Made by a program: the position numbers and the translations under genes. The notes beneath the pieces are model-generated. The model was given only the letters and a program-made list of their open reading frames with translations. It made no database searches and had not been told where the DNA came from. A DNA stretch of 64,000 nt, taken from NCBI GenBank assembly GCA_001600175.1, contig BCJC01000002.1, positions 1,585,111 to 1,649,110 of the forward strand, written 5' to 3'. Each line of letters begins with the position of its first letter. Positions within the stretch are counted from its first letter, which is position 1. Below are positions 44,861 to 56,338 of this stretch, one piece after another. The DNA is from Erythrobasidium yunnanense (taxonomy: Eukaryota; Basidiomycota; Cystobasidiomycetes; Erythrobasidiales; Erythrobasidiaceae).

Positions 44861-47800
44861 TCACAGGAAGCCAGACTCGCTGAGTAGACGGGCAACTGCG
44901 AAGACAGCAAGGTCAGCCGTGCCAGATCAGCTGTATATAGGATAAACGCACTTCGCTCGTCTTCTCTTTCTCTAGGCTCAATCTTGACACTATGCTCGTA
45001 TGCGCGCTGCATGGGATCAACGACCGGCGGTGAAGGGTGATCTGCCGACGTAGGAGTGATCAAGCCTGCTCCGCCAGTAGCAGCCATCATAGCAGTCTGC
45101 AGCTCGTCTTCTAGCCATTTGACGAGTGCAGGTACGGCAGACAAGTTATATGGACTGGCTTGGTGAAGTTGGATTTGCTGGATCGATTCTGCGACTCGTG
45201 CTCGCTTGCCAAAATTGATCTGATCAGGCTTGTCTCGCAGCATGTCGCTGTTCGCTTCACCACTCATCACCCAGTCCGTAAAGTAGACGCCTGCAAATGC
45301 ATCAGCTGGTGCTACCTAGCATAGAGCTTCTGACTCACCCAAGAAAGGAACGCAAGGCGAGCCGACGAGACGCAGTGCATCTCGATACAGAGCGTGGTTG
45401 TTCTCCGGGCTCATCAAGTTGCCCAAGAAAGTGAGCGTAGACATGGACCGCTTATCGACCAGGTCCCACGTCCGCCGAAGTCTGTAGATAGCGCCAGAAT
45501 TAAGGCCAGCAATGATCTGCATGAGGGTTGTGAAATTGGATAGTTGTCGGCATTTCTATTGGTCATACCAGATTCAGCTAAAGCACCGAGCAATCGCACG
45601 TCGCAAACCTCACATCTGCAATCGCGATGAAATGCTTGATGACGAGTGCTCTTTTCCGCACGTCCGGCTGCAAGACAAGCGACATAGCGACCCAGATCGT
45701 GAGCATGTTACTTTGGTCCGCAATAGCCTTGAGGTTCGGAGTGTCCTTGTTGAACTTCTTAGGCCATGCTTTGCTTAGGCATTCTTCCGGCGTGATCTTG
45801 GCGAAAAGTTTGCTGTCCATGATCGTGAGCTGTCTTGCGATCTCGAGAGGATCGATCTCGACGAATTTGATACGCTTCATGTTGCGCGGTACAATCGGCG
45901 GTGGTGTAGCTCCGCCTGAGAAGGAGGCTGTCAAGCGGCGAGGTGCACCGGTCATTCGCTATATAGGATCGACAAAGTCAGTCTATCTTGTACGAAGGCT
46001 GCTAGAAATCTGACTGACCCGTCTTTCGAGCATTCGCAGGAGCTGCACTGAGGAGTCGCCGGGAGGCAAGCTGGCTGCAAACTCGGCGATCTCCTCAAGC
46101 AGAAGACTGTCATCGTCGTCGTACAGATAGTCTGTAAGCCAAGAGCGGATAACGTTGAGAACTCTGCAGTTTAAACAGGTCAGATCTGAGCTATGGCAAC
46201 CTCGCGTATGACGCACCTGATCTGGATGAGCTTCTGCTTCTGGTCTTGCCAAGCTCTATAATCCTCGTCCGAAAGATCTGCAGGCGGCTCGATGAAGTAC
46301 CTATCTATTAAGCGCCGAAGCAGCTCAGACGAAGTAGTGAATGTCCGATAGGTCATCAGGAACGCGTTGTTGAAGTTCGTATCGGCTGACATGTGGTTTG
46401 TGAGTCGACAGCAGAGAGCGTGTAGTGTCCCAGCTCGGATGGCACCGTCGCTAGCATATGACAGCTGATCGAAGCTATAGTCGGCTTGCAGGAAGAAGGG
46501 AGCTTCGCGAGTGGCTGTAGGCGGTCGGTGGATGTTCTGCCCGGGCGCATCGGCTCCGAAGAATTGCTTGAGTTTGGATTTGGATGGTGAGTGGTTGGCT
46601 GGTGAGTTCGCTGCAAAAGTGAATTCAGTCTTCAGATAGTCGCTGACTTGGCAATAGACTTACAGATACCCGCTTCCGCAATAGCGCTCCGCAGCTGCTC
46701 CGCCGCGTCTGCTTTACGACTGCTTGCTGAAGTTTCTGAATTGAAGGAGTCCGCGAGCGAATTCGAACGAGAAGGGCGTGTCTGGTAACCATTCCGAGTG
46801 ACGATACTGTGCGCAGATCCAAGACGCTGCACCGAGCTCGACCCGGGAGTCCTGAGTTCTCGCTGCCCGTTCAGAACCTCTTGCTGAGTGTTGACCTCAT
46901 CTTCGAGGCCTAGGCCTCCATTGGCAGATCTACGCTTCAGACGGTTGATCATGATTGAGCTGTTTGTTGATGCAGCGGATTTAGGCGTCCGCAAGTCCAC
47001 CAGTGCCGCCCTGAGCGCCATGTTAGTACGTCGCAGAGGTGCAGATGCCTTTGATTGCTCTTCCGCTAGCTTGAGAAGCTCTGTGAGGCTGGAGAGGATG
47101 ATAGTAGTTCCCTGGTCGACCGAGCTGAACACCTCAAGTACAGACTTGAGACTGACCCCACTCCGTACTTGCAGGGACGGCAGACCTCCAAGTGGTGAAG
47201 CTTGAGGCGGTTGTGCTGGAGATGAAGAGATACTCATTCGACTTTGCGAGAGAGGAGATGCTGCTTGTGAGAGTGCTTGGACGGTACGCAAGAGACTGCT
47301 AGGTATACTAGCCAGCCCTGCTCTCGACTTCCGTAGGGCATGCAAGGCCAAACCTGCGTCTTCAAGGCTCTGCTGGTAGAGCTGCCTCTCGGGCGTTGAA
47401 GCCGTCTCATGGGAGAAGAGGCCTGATTCTAGGACTTTGGCTAGAGGCTGCCCTACGAGACTTGCGAACAGCTCAGGGCTGATGTTTATATCGACCTGCG
47501 AAGCGAGATCGATGTCTTCTACCTCCTTGCTGAACTTTGCGATCTTGTTCACGAATTGACAGGTCTGAGCGGTGATGGTGGGTAAAAGACTAGGGCGAAT
47601 GGATGTATCAGAAGCGTGAGAGCCGAAGAGGGTGCTGAAGATCGTCCGAAGTCCGTTGAGATCGTCTAACACACTTCTGCGATGTGCGTCTAGATCCTGC
47701 AGAGCTTCTTGACTGATCATGCGATTCGCTCCAGCAAAGGGAGCTCCTGGCGAGTAAGAGCTCAAGGAAGCGTATGATGTCGGCCGGCTACGCTTTCCAG

Positions 47801-50159
47801 TAGAAGAGGTGTCGGACGGCACAGTATATCCATGCCCTCGGAAGGCGCCCGCGATATTGACAGAGGGAAGCAGCACGCTACTCGTCGAGGACTGTAGTTC
47901 TGCTACCGTGGCTTTTGGCGCCAGAAGAGCTTCTTTCTTCGCTTGAATACCCGCTCGTCCAGCGAAAGCTTCCACTTCGTCGACAAAATTGATAAGTGCG
48001 TCTCCGAGGGTGCGAACCTGGACGAGCAGATCAAAGCGGAGCTTCGCATCGATATCTTTCCTTGCGGTCAAGAGTTGTTGTCGAGCCTTCTTGTGCGCAA
48101 TAAGCACGTCTGGCGGCAGGTTTTCTGCTTCTCGATTCCGCTCGACTGCCAGCTCTTCCTCTGGAGAAGTCACGAGAAGCCCCCACGCTGTACGTATGGA
48201 AAGCATAAGCTTCGATTGGGTCGCCGTAATCTTCATAGCTAAAGGCCGGAAATCGGAAGCGTGGAGGGTAGGGAGTGAAACAAGTTCGCTGTCTGAATCG
48301 ACCAAAGTGCTTGACGTCCGACTATTTGCGGAGCTTCCGTATAGCTCGGACGACGAGGCAGCTGAAGATCGCTTAGAGTGTGACTGCTCCAAGACAAGAT
48401 CGGTCGCGGCCAATAAGCGTCTTGTGGAGTGGTTCACTCGCGCAGATGCCTGTTCCAGCTGCGTTCGGTCTGCGACTTCTTGCTCCTCCACAGAAAGATT
48501 CCCAATATCCATTGATCTGGTCCTCTGGATGGCTTGGGAGAGCGCCGTCAGTGAGGCATTGCATTCTTCTTCGAGGGAAGCCAGAGAAGATGATCCCCTT
48601 GGCCTGCATACGCTGTTCAGCTGTTCGAGCCGATTGATATTCGCTTGGAAAGGCTCTAGCAAGGCAGGGAGACCTTGTTGCGTAACCGACGTCGCTAGGC
48701 TGAATTTGCGAGGAGTAAGAGCCGAGTCATTCTCCAGACTCTTGCCCTTCTTAGGGGATGCCATGCAGGTGTCCAGCACGGAGTCGTCCGAATACATAGA
48801 GATTGCTCTCATGCTTGGCTGCCTAGTGTCGGACATCTGACTTGAGCTTGCTAGCATACCACTGCTTGTGAGTAGATCTTGAGTAATGCTGCTTCGATGC
48901 GAGTTTCCATTACTCTTTCCATTTGCTGTTGCCAGACCTTTGATTGTCTCGCTTGCAGTGACTCCGTGTTGCTCATCGTCGTCATCTACCAAGTACTCGC
49001 TCGACCCATCCACGCTTTCTCCTCTGCCTGAATCAGCTCGAATATGCTTGCTGAGCTGGCTCGAGACGGACGGTGAAGGGAGTTCGAAAGCCGAGTCGCC
49101 CGTTCGCGTATTGTAGTAGAATATCCTTCCGTCTGTCGAGACTTTAGGTACCCAAGCCGCATCTACTGCTTCGCTGAGCTGAAGATCCTTGTCCTCGCGA
49201 GTATTCAGTGACGCCTCTTTAGTCGGGAGAAGATGCGCCAAAGCAACGTCCTCGTCTCTATCGTCCTCGCTGCTGTCTCCTGCCTCATCCAAGAAGGACT
49301 TGGTACCGCTTGATACAGCTGCTGCTGCGGCAATCTCACCAAAGATATCTCCTCCCGTCGAGAAGCTTGTCAAGTCATCGCCGCCTGCATTTCCTACGTC
49401 TGACAGAGATAGACTGCCTCTCAATAGCCTGTCGATATCGGCGGTGTTGATATTCTCATTGGTCTCGTGCGTTGTGCGAGGACTGAGGTCTGCTTCGGCG
49501 CCGAGACCTGGACTGGGTTCTGCTGCTTGTCTTCTCAACTCTTCTGTCAATTGCAGAAACTCCGTATGTATCCTTCGACCAGCATCGTGGTCAATGCGCC
49601 TCACGTAATCTAGCGAAGCCAAGCGTAAGTTGTTATTCGACTACATCCTGGAGCGACAGGACCAGCGTGTGAGTAGGAACATACTTGATGGAAACCATCC
49701 TCTCTTCCCAAACTCTGGCAGCGTGCTCTTGATGAGAATGCCATCCCACCAGCCAGAAGGCTCCATGCCAAAAACGACGAGTATATCACCTTGGCTTAAG
49801 CTGACATGATTTGGCGCTTCTCCAGTATACGCCCATAGAGAAGTCACGTAGCAGACGGGCGCAGCATCGTTGCTGCCTTGATTTGCGACCGAGCCTTGCA
49901 TATTGCTTGCGGTATCCGTTTCAGTCGCATTTGCATCTAGCAACTCCGGTTCATCTTCCTGATCTTCCAATACACCACTGATAAGTTGCTGTAGCTGTAG
50001 ATGTGCGTTTTCCAGATCTTGCGAAGCTGAATTCGTCGAAACGGCCTGAGCAAGAGCCGACTTGAAGCTTGTGGTTTCGAGCCTATTAGCGAATGCGCTG
50101 GGACTGTTCCGGACGTCGAGATTCTCGTCCATAGCGCTAGCTACAGAGCCAACAGCCAT
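44861..50159 (-). CDS. Ras guanine nucleotide exchange factor (Cdc25-type) with SH3 and WW-like domains
   Basis: Large (about 1,600 residues) exchange factor that loads Ras with GTP, upstream of cAMP/PKA and MAPK signalling in fungi. ATG 50159 starts MAVGSVASAMDENLDVRNSP. The SH3 domain follows: VTSLWAYTGEAPNHVSLSQG, DILVVFGMEPSGWWDGIL, RGWFPSSM. Near residue 310, WVPKVSTDGRIFYYNTRTGD then SAFELP forms a WW-like module in which the second Trp is replaced by Phe. A 900-residue Ser-rich, partly coiled linker follows. The RasGEF-N is FNNAFLMTYRTFTTSSELLR, with RLIDRYFIEP. The catalytic domain has FVEIDPLEIARQLTIMDSKL, FAKITPEECLSKAW, LKAIADQSNMLTIWVAMSLV and HFIAIADKCRQLSNF. NALYR-type motifs and VPFLGVYFTDW then follow. 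The final exon reads VARLLSESGFL with TGA at 44861-44863. About nine introns, clustered in the catalytic part. Confidence 0.93.
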
Positions 50160-50820
50160 TGTGGCTGCAGTCTTATTGCTCTACCTCTGTCCCAAGGCAG
50201 CCTTGACCGCGACGCTTCGTGTTGATGATTCGGCCGCCTTAATTCAGGCCCTACAGATTGAAGTGAGGGCCCAAGTCGCGATGACTCGTAAGTAAGGAGA
50301 AGTATCAGAGATTTTGAAGAACTGCGATGACAGATCTGCCCGAGCTGCTCTTGTTCTCGTGGCTTTTTTGTTGATGCCGCTAACGCGTAGAGTGCCGTGC
50401 TTACTTTTCCGGAAAGCGCAAGACAGCTCGCGAAGAAGGGAAGAAGCGAAAGAGTATCGACGGGAATGCCTGACCTCCAAATGCTGCAGAGGAATTGTTC
50501 CAAGAATGTCAAAGATGCATGCTCTCCCCTGGGCGCAGAAGCGACAGATGCGTGACAGGCAACTGACAGGTGCGAATCCAGTTTTTGATTATACAAGAAT
50601 AGCTTGATATTCGTCTACAAGTACACGATCTACCTTCTGCCCTTGAATGACTACAAACTTGCGGTAAAGAAAAGAAAGAACTTGCTTTGCAGTAACGAGG
50701 GAAGTGTAACGAAGGGTATAGGAATGTGCTTGCTTCATACTAGCGATCTCATGTCAAATAGAACGAATCCAAGTTGTCCCAACCGCGCCTGCATTCGCGG
50801 TCTGGGAGAAGGACGCTATG
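50160..50820. other. RasGEF upstream region / RPC34 3' flank
   Basis: About 660 bases without a supported gene. A plus-strand frame near 50604-50831 (Lys/Tyr-rich, short) has no domain. It should contain the RasGEF promoter. Confidence 0.4.
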
Positions 50821-53401
50821 CTACCATGTGATGTCTTCTCCGAACCATTGTGAATAGTAGACGCCTAGACAAGGTGCATTTTCAGTATGATCGACTCTGC
50901 GACCGCATTTCTTGTGTACTCACAGGTCGCCGGGCTGACGGGAGCTACGACTTTTCCGCCAACTTTTCCACCTCCCTGCCATGATCCATCTGCGTTCTCC
51001 TGTTCTCCCGACCCAGCAGGTACTTTCATCTTGAGCAACTCCTTCAATTTTGCCTCATCTCTATCTTTTGCTTTGGTGAATTTCCCTTTGACTTTGACTT
51101 GGCTTCTCCAGTCTGCGCTTGTAGCATTATAGCCTGCGCCTGCTGATCCTCCTAGATCTAGTATATCCTTCTCGCCTGGCAGAGGAAGCACTTTGGGTTG
51201 TCCGCGATTATAGCACAGATCAGACACAGGACAGATCCCGCATGGTGTTTGATATAGTCCCGTGTCGTATACATAGTTGAAGACTTCTATTCTTTCCCCT
51301 TCGTCGTTCGTAGTCGTGGAAGTAGGTACTGCAGCCAGATTCGTGCGATAGACCCAGTAATAGTCGTTACCTGCCGGCCCTGGTCGCTTGTGCGGTTTCT
51401 CCCCATCTGCACTCTTGCCTTTCCCATTTGCAAGAGGTGGAGGTAAGTTATAGTCTTCGTCCGGCTCCATCTGGTTCCGCAGGGTTTCATCATCAGTAGA
51501 ATGCGCATCATCTTCGTCTTCCTCTTCTTTCACTTCCGGTCCGCCTCCGTCGGACTCTGCATCTATATCATCAGATGCAGCTGACTGTGACCTCCGCCTC
51601 TTCTTTTTCCTCTTAAGCATGCCAGCATCTCCTGCTCGTTTCCGCTTCTTGGTGCTATCTATACCATTCACTTGATCGTTCGCGGGAGGTGCATCCATGT
51701 CGCGCCCATCTGCATCGTAGCGCTTCATCCACACTTTCTCAATGTCATTGTCGTAGACCAATACATCGAGAAGAGCCTCGATGTGCTCAACGTTCAGATC
51801 GACCTGTAGCACTTTGTTGCTGTTCATATACGCCAGAACATCGTGTGCTGTGGGAAGATAGGGTGAGAAAGCCAGCGGGTATAGCATATCCACTCGACCG
51901 CCTGGCAAGGACTGGTTTTGCGAGAAAAGCAGACAAGTGAAGATCAGTATACTGAGATGCAGTGTTATCTGACATAGAAGCCAGCGAGCTCGTACTGCGT
52001 ACCTTTTCCCGAATAAACTTCTTGGCTAGCCTCTGCAGGCCAGCAATAAGCTCCGAGTCCAGTTCGTTACCGTTGTACCACGGTCCTCCTGTAACATCAA
52101 TAGACGGCGTGACGTTGTATAGCATGTAGATCTTCCTCGTCGGATGCTAGCGTTTGCGGAAAAAGCAGTCATGCCATAATAAAGACAGGATTTAGATGTC
52201 TTGTCAGCTACTTGGCTCTAAGCAACGGAAGCAGTAGCCTGTATGAGTAGATGTACCTTGACGCTCTTAACATTCTTGATAAGTTTCTTCTGCTCGAGCG
52301 TCTTGATAGCTCGCTGAATGACATTTTGATGCAGTCCAGATCTAGCTTTGAGCGTTCTCGTCCACATTCCTTTGGTTCGTTCGAATGCACATTGTTCAGC
52401 AAAGATTGTCCTCTTCGCATGATCCCGATGAAGGAAAAAAAGCTAACCCTGGTTGCCGGTACCCGTTATGTATTCGATGACGAGCCGTTCTTCCGGGTCC
52501 AAGTGGCTGAATCTAATGTTTTACCGCGGAGATTGAATGTTGAGCATAGTGAGCGAGCAGATGAGATAGTAAAAGAGCGGCATGAAAGCTGAGCATCTTT
52601 CTTTCGTCGGAAATAACGGATGTAATCACTGACTGCTTCGCTTCCTCTTTCGTGATGGCCTTGAAGTGTGTTTCTCCCTTGTTGTCTTTAGCGACGCTGA
52701 ACAAGGCCTGGTAACGACGAGCGGCACGATAGTATAAGATTCGGCAGAAAGAGCAAGCGATATCGTTCAGCAAGGTGTTACGCATAGATAGACCATAGAT
52801 CTGAAGGCTGCGCCAATGTACCTTTCGCATAAGACTGTTAATTGCAGCACCAACGGCTTCTTTATCATCTGGTAAGCCATCCAAAGAGAGAACATCGGAT
52901 TGCGCCATCATCTGTATCGTTTGCAGAGTGTGTTCACATTGATAATAGTGTATTTGCGAGTCATGTTGAACGGTTATGCAGCATGCGAACAAGCGAGTTT
53001 TGCGATTGAAGGTAAGAAGACAGCGGTGAGCCTGACTTGTATCTAGCAAGCAAGCACGTATTGCTAACCCTTTCCGGATGATCCAAGACGGCATTGTGTA
53101 TCTGTACTTCAAGAGGTGACAATTTGAGATTGCTTGCAGATGCTGCAGCTGAATTTGACGGTCCAGCGACAGCTCCTCCGGATGTAGACGCAGCATTGCT
53201 TGACTTTGCAGCTTTAGGCTTCGTTGTACCATTCGTAGTAGCTTTGCTGCCAGCTCCTGATCCAGAAGTGCTACTGGCGGCCTGCTTTTTCGCAGCCGAC
53301 GTCGCTGAAGACGTCGTTGCATTTGTGCTACCGGCTGGTTTGGGTTTCGCTTTGGGTTTTGTTGTCGTCGTTGTCGACGTTGCTGCTGCTTTTGGCGGCA
53401 T
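50821..53401 (-). CDS. RPC34: RNA polymerase III subunit RPC34/RPC39 (POLR3F)
   Basis: Pol III-specific winged-helix subunit that contacts TFIIIB. ATG 53401 starts a Lys/Thr/Ala/Ser-rich leader of about 90 residues, then LSPLEVQIHNAVLDHPERV. The wHTH exons read SDVLSLDGLPDDKEAVGAAI, YQALFSVAKDNKGETHFKAI, and LDPEERLVIEYITGTGNQG with MWTRTLKARSGLHQNVIQRA. Then come IKTLEQKKLIKNVKSVK, HPTRKIYMLYNVTPSIDVTG and GPWYNGNELDSELIAGLQRL. A Lys/Arg-rich then Asp/Glu-rich insert of about 80 residues interrupts the C-terminal part. The iron-sulfur region starts TPCGICPVSDLC. The fourth Cys comes only after about 85 extra residues, in SPATCVYYSQWFGEDITW before TAG 50821. In other species these are 8-10 residues apart. 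About eight introns. Confidence 0.9.
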
Positions 53402-53682
53402 AGCGAGGCATCAGGGCTGTCCAGCTGGAGGTAGATCGATTTGACTTGATAGAAGCAAAAGATCACTCGGGTCAGACATAAAGCAAGGTCGCAAAAGCTT
53501 AATGCGAATACATCTACATTGTTAACTTCAATATACATCCATGTTAAAGCCCAGTGTAACACAGTCTTAAAATCAGAATAAGGCTGCATTACCCTGGCCT
53601 TGCCTTGGCTCTTTCGCAACCACTTCACAAACACACAACATCGCGTAAAAACACGGTCTACAGCTTTGACGACTTCTCTTGG
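53402..53682. promoter_or_regulatory. Bidirectional promoter, RPC34 / makorin
   Basis: Just 281 bases separate the divergent start codons. No TATA box or extra exon is evident. Confidence 0.45.
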
Positions 53683-55830
53683 ATGGCAGGCAGTAGCAGG
53701 GCGAGGGCCGACGTCGTATGCCGTTTCTTCGAGCGAGGTGAGCCGCGATCTTTCGCAGGTTCGTAAGAACAAGGCTGAGCAGAATATGCAGGATATTGCA
53801 TGCGAGGAGAAGCTGCAAGTCTTCGATATTTAGAGAATTGACCGGCGAACTTAGCTGACTTGGCTCGTATCAGTGCTGGTTCAAGCACGAATCGCCGCAA
53901 AGCGCAAGTCAAAGTAGCACTTCCGCATCATGCACCCCTTCCAGTTCGCAGACCTCCCATGATACACCTTCCCAACCTCCTGTCTCTACTTTGCAAGCGA
54001 ACGCGAAGCCTTTCGTGTCGTCGACCTGGCCGGCGAACAGCCGCGATGCAGAACATCCCGCCGCATCAAGCAGCAAGATGACTCTCGACACACCTCAAGA
54101 AGAAGAGCCAATGTGTATCATCTGCTTTGAGCGACCTCTTAAGTTCGGTCTACTCGGTAAGCGTGCCACTACCCGGTCATGCAGTTCGCATCACGTGTCA
54201 ATCCATTCGCCGTCACAGAATCATGTTCGCACGTATATTGCGTAGACTGTATACGCACCTGGCGCTCTGAGCGGAACAAGACGATTAACCAGCTATCTGG
54301 CGAGAGTGGGCTGAGCAACTTGAAGAACTGCCCTGCATGCCGTGCGACTAGCAACTATATCATTCCGAGCGATACATGGTTCGGGAGCGGGCCTGCGAAA
54401 GAAGCTTACATCAAGGGCTACAAGGATCGCTTATCGATTATTCCGTGCAAGCACTTCGAGAGATCAGCAATCGACAATCGATTTTGTCCATTCGGCAAAG
54501 ATTGTGTACGTCCATGTAAGCCACTCCAGGGATCCTGGAAGGATGGCTGATAGTGGTTTGTATGCAGTTCTATGCGCATCTCACACCAGAAGGTACTCCG
54601 CACATCTTCACGCATTCCATAGCAGATCATCTCCTCTCCACACGTCGAGCCCGCGAACAAAGACGTCTAGAAGACCATCTCCGGCGCTTCTATCGAGCCT
54701 GGCGCTCCGGTCGCCTTCCAGATGGCCACGATGATACAGATATGTGGGGCGAGTCTGATGAAGATGACGAAGACGATTATAGCGACGACGATGGCGAGGT
54801 CGGTGCGGCATATAGCGCTTATGAGCGAGCCATGTATGGTGTAGACGCAGAGCACGAGGAGGAAGAAGATGAAACAGAGGAGGAAGATGAGTGGGAGGAT
54901 GACGATGAGGAGGATGAGGACGACGAGGAGTTTGAAGCGGACTTGGCGGAAGCTATTCGTCAATCTAGGGAAGAAGCTAGGCGAGCGGGAATCGATCCTG
55001 ATGCACCACCAGCTTCAGTGTCAGAAGGCACAAGATTGACCAGCCGAGGACCGGTCTCTATCGTTGGACGATCACAAGCGGATGTTGCGGCAGAGGAGGA
55101 GGCCTTCTGGTCGCATCGTCTTCCAGCTGCGGCGAATCGGCTGGCAGCACCGACCACGGCACCACAACAGCAGCAGCAGGTGCAGCAAACTCGTCCAGCA
55201 CACAGGCTTCTCACTACCACCGGTATGAGGATGGAAGCCGAGCGAGAGATCACAACCCGTCAAGAGCCGATACACTACTCAATGTATGATGGAGAAAGCA
55301 TTGCCTACGTCGACCGCACTGGAGAAGTCAGCGCAGCAATACAAAGGTCATCAGAAGCACAACGCCCACCACCGAGTGGCCCATCGCCGCTTCCCAACAC
55401 GGTAGCATTGGCAATGGACGGGGATGATCGAGAGCTTATATGGCACGCCCGAGAGGAGGCAAGGCAGATACTGGCAGCACGGCAGACGAGACAAAGACCG
55501 GCAGTAGGACGCAGACCGCTCAGGCAGGACGCTCTCCGGATGGCTATCGAAGTCGCGCAGCGTCAAGCAGCAGTCCGCAATGAACAGCTCATGCAGCAAG
55601 TGATGGAGCAGCGAAGGCCTGAAGCTCAACCACAATCAGACAGAGCCAGCCCTTACCCACGTCCACAAGGTGCAGCACCTTCTGCTACTCAGCCGCGCAC
55701 CATCAGAATAAGGGGTGTTCATCAGAATACGCAAACCTCCAATTCCACCACGCCTCAAGGCCCTCCAGCAGGTCTCGGACAGCGTCAATATCGAAGTATG
55801 CCGAATCTAGAAAGTCTAGATTATGACTAG
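53683..55830 (+). CDS. Makorin-type C3H1-RING-C3H1 E3 ubiquitin ligase
   Basis: RNA-binding RING ligase. Exon 1 (53683-53737) gives MAGSSRARADVVCRFFER. A 23-base microexon (53792-53814) gives GYCMRGEA. Exon 3 (from 53874) resumes CWFKHESPQSAS. Together they form a C3H1 finger CRFFERGYCMRGEACWFKH (C-x7-C-x5-C-x3-H). The RING follows: PMCIICFERPLKFGLL-ESCS, HVYCVDCIRTW, LKNCPACRATSNYIIPSDTW. Then come the makorin-specific GPAKEAYIKGYKDRLSIIPC, KHF and RFCPFGKDC-FYAHLTPEG (second C3H1), and AREQRRLEDHLRRFYRAWRS. The 250-residue tail is highly acidic (54740-54950), then Gln/Pro/Arg-rich. Exon 4 is 54219-54505 and exon 5 is 54568-55830. The third intron (53815-53873) uses a GC donor. Total about 640 residues, longer than animal makorins because of the tail. 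Confidence 0.88.
53792..53814 (+). other. 23-base coding microexon of makorin
   Basis: Flanked by a 54-base GTGAGC...TGCAG intron and a 59-base GC-AG intron. It encodes GYCMRGEA, including the second zinc-binding Cys of the first C3H1 finger. Skipping it would break the frame. Confidence 0.65.
53815..53873 (+). other. GC-AG intron in makorin
   Basis: The frame needs the donor exactly at GCT|GCAAGT and the acceptor at TATCAG|TGC. GCAAGT is the GC-AG donor consensus. The GT two bases downstream (CAA|GTCTTC) would shift the frame and lose CWFKH. Confidence 0.65.
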
Positions 55831-56245
55831 AAGCATTAAACGAAGTCGTTGGAGGAAGGTTAATTGTTATATGCAAAGATTTGTTGTCGATCTTATCAGC
55901 ACTGCAACCCGCTTCTTTACTGTCTGAGGCTATTACACGATGCATGTAAGGAAGTGCTTGTCTGATTCGCTTTGCACACTTGTTCATTCCAGGCACTCGA
56001 CAGGTCAAGGTCGACGTGACTGTCTCAGAACTCCGCTTGTCACCAACCAACTCTCTCGACAAGCTTGACATCTTGAAACTCTCTATGGCCATGTACGAAT
56101 GTTTCAAGACAGACTCCACTGCTCCGCGATATGTTTTGCGCGACATCGATCCTGAAACTGGGAGGGCTTCGAGGCTGATGCCGGGAACTGCGAAAACAAG
56201 ATTCGCAGGCTGCCCTTTGCACTGATCTTGTCCTTCTGTCCACAT
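55703..56245 (-). CDS. Possible RNase P/MRP small subunit (Pop8/Rpp14-like), uncertain
   Basis: A 180-residue uninterrupted frame with ATG 56245: MWTEGQDQCKGQPANLVFAV, PGISLEALPVSG. A region then resembles Pop8/Rpp14: SRKTYRGAVESVLKHSYMAI, SFKMSSLSRELV, TVTSTLTCRVPGMNKCAKRI, RQALPYMHRV. The order is an amphipathic helix ending in a KHSY-like segment, a strand, a CRVP strand, then a helix, matching the short Pop8 pattern (TWRQWLNNALKRSYG...AYIRV). This is recognition by eye of a very divergent family, so confidence is low. The frame's last 43 residues lie antisense to the makorin C-terminus; an unseen intron could end the gene earlier. The plus strand of the same stretch also has an open frame (55980-56225) but no ATG. 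Confidence 0.4.
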   Translation of the reverse strand: MWTEGQDQCKGQPANLVFAVPGISLEALPVSGSMSRKTYRGAVESVLKHSYMAIESFKMSSLSRELVGDKRSSETVTSTLTCRVPGMNKCAKRIRQALPYMHRVIASDSKEAGCSADKIDNKSLHITINLPPTTSFNASSHNLDFLDSAYFDIDAVRDLLEGLEAWWNWRFAYSDEHPLF

Positions 56246-56338
56246 TGACTACTCCTAGCATCGATTCTCCTCGTTCGACCCTCCTCCAGCTTGATATCAG
56301 CTTATCACGATAAACAGCCCATTCACCGCCCAGCAGCT

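Noticed and set aside
47989-48840. Plus-strand 283-residue Ser-rich frame
   Set aside because: It is the mirror of the long RasGEF exon; Ser-rich coding often leaves an open antisense frame.
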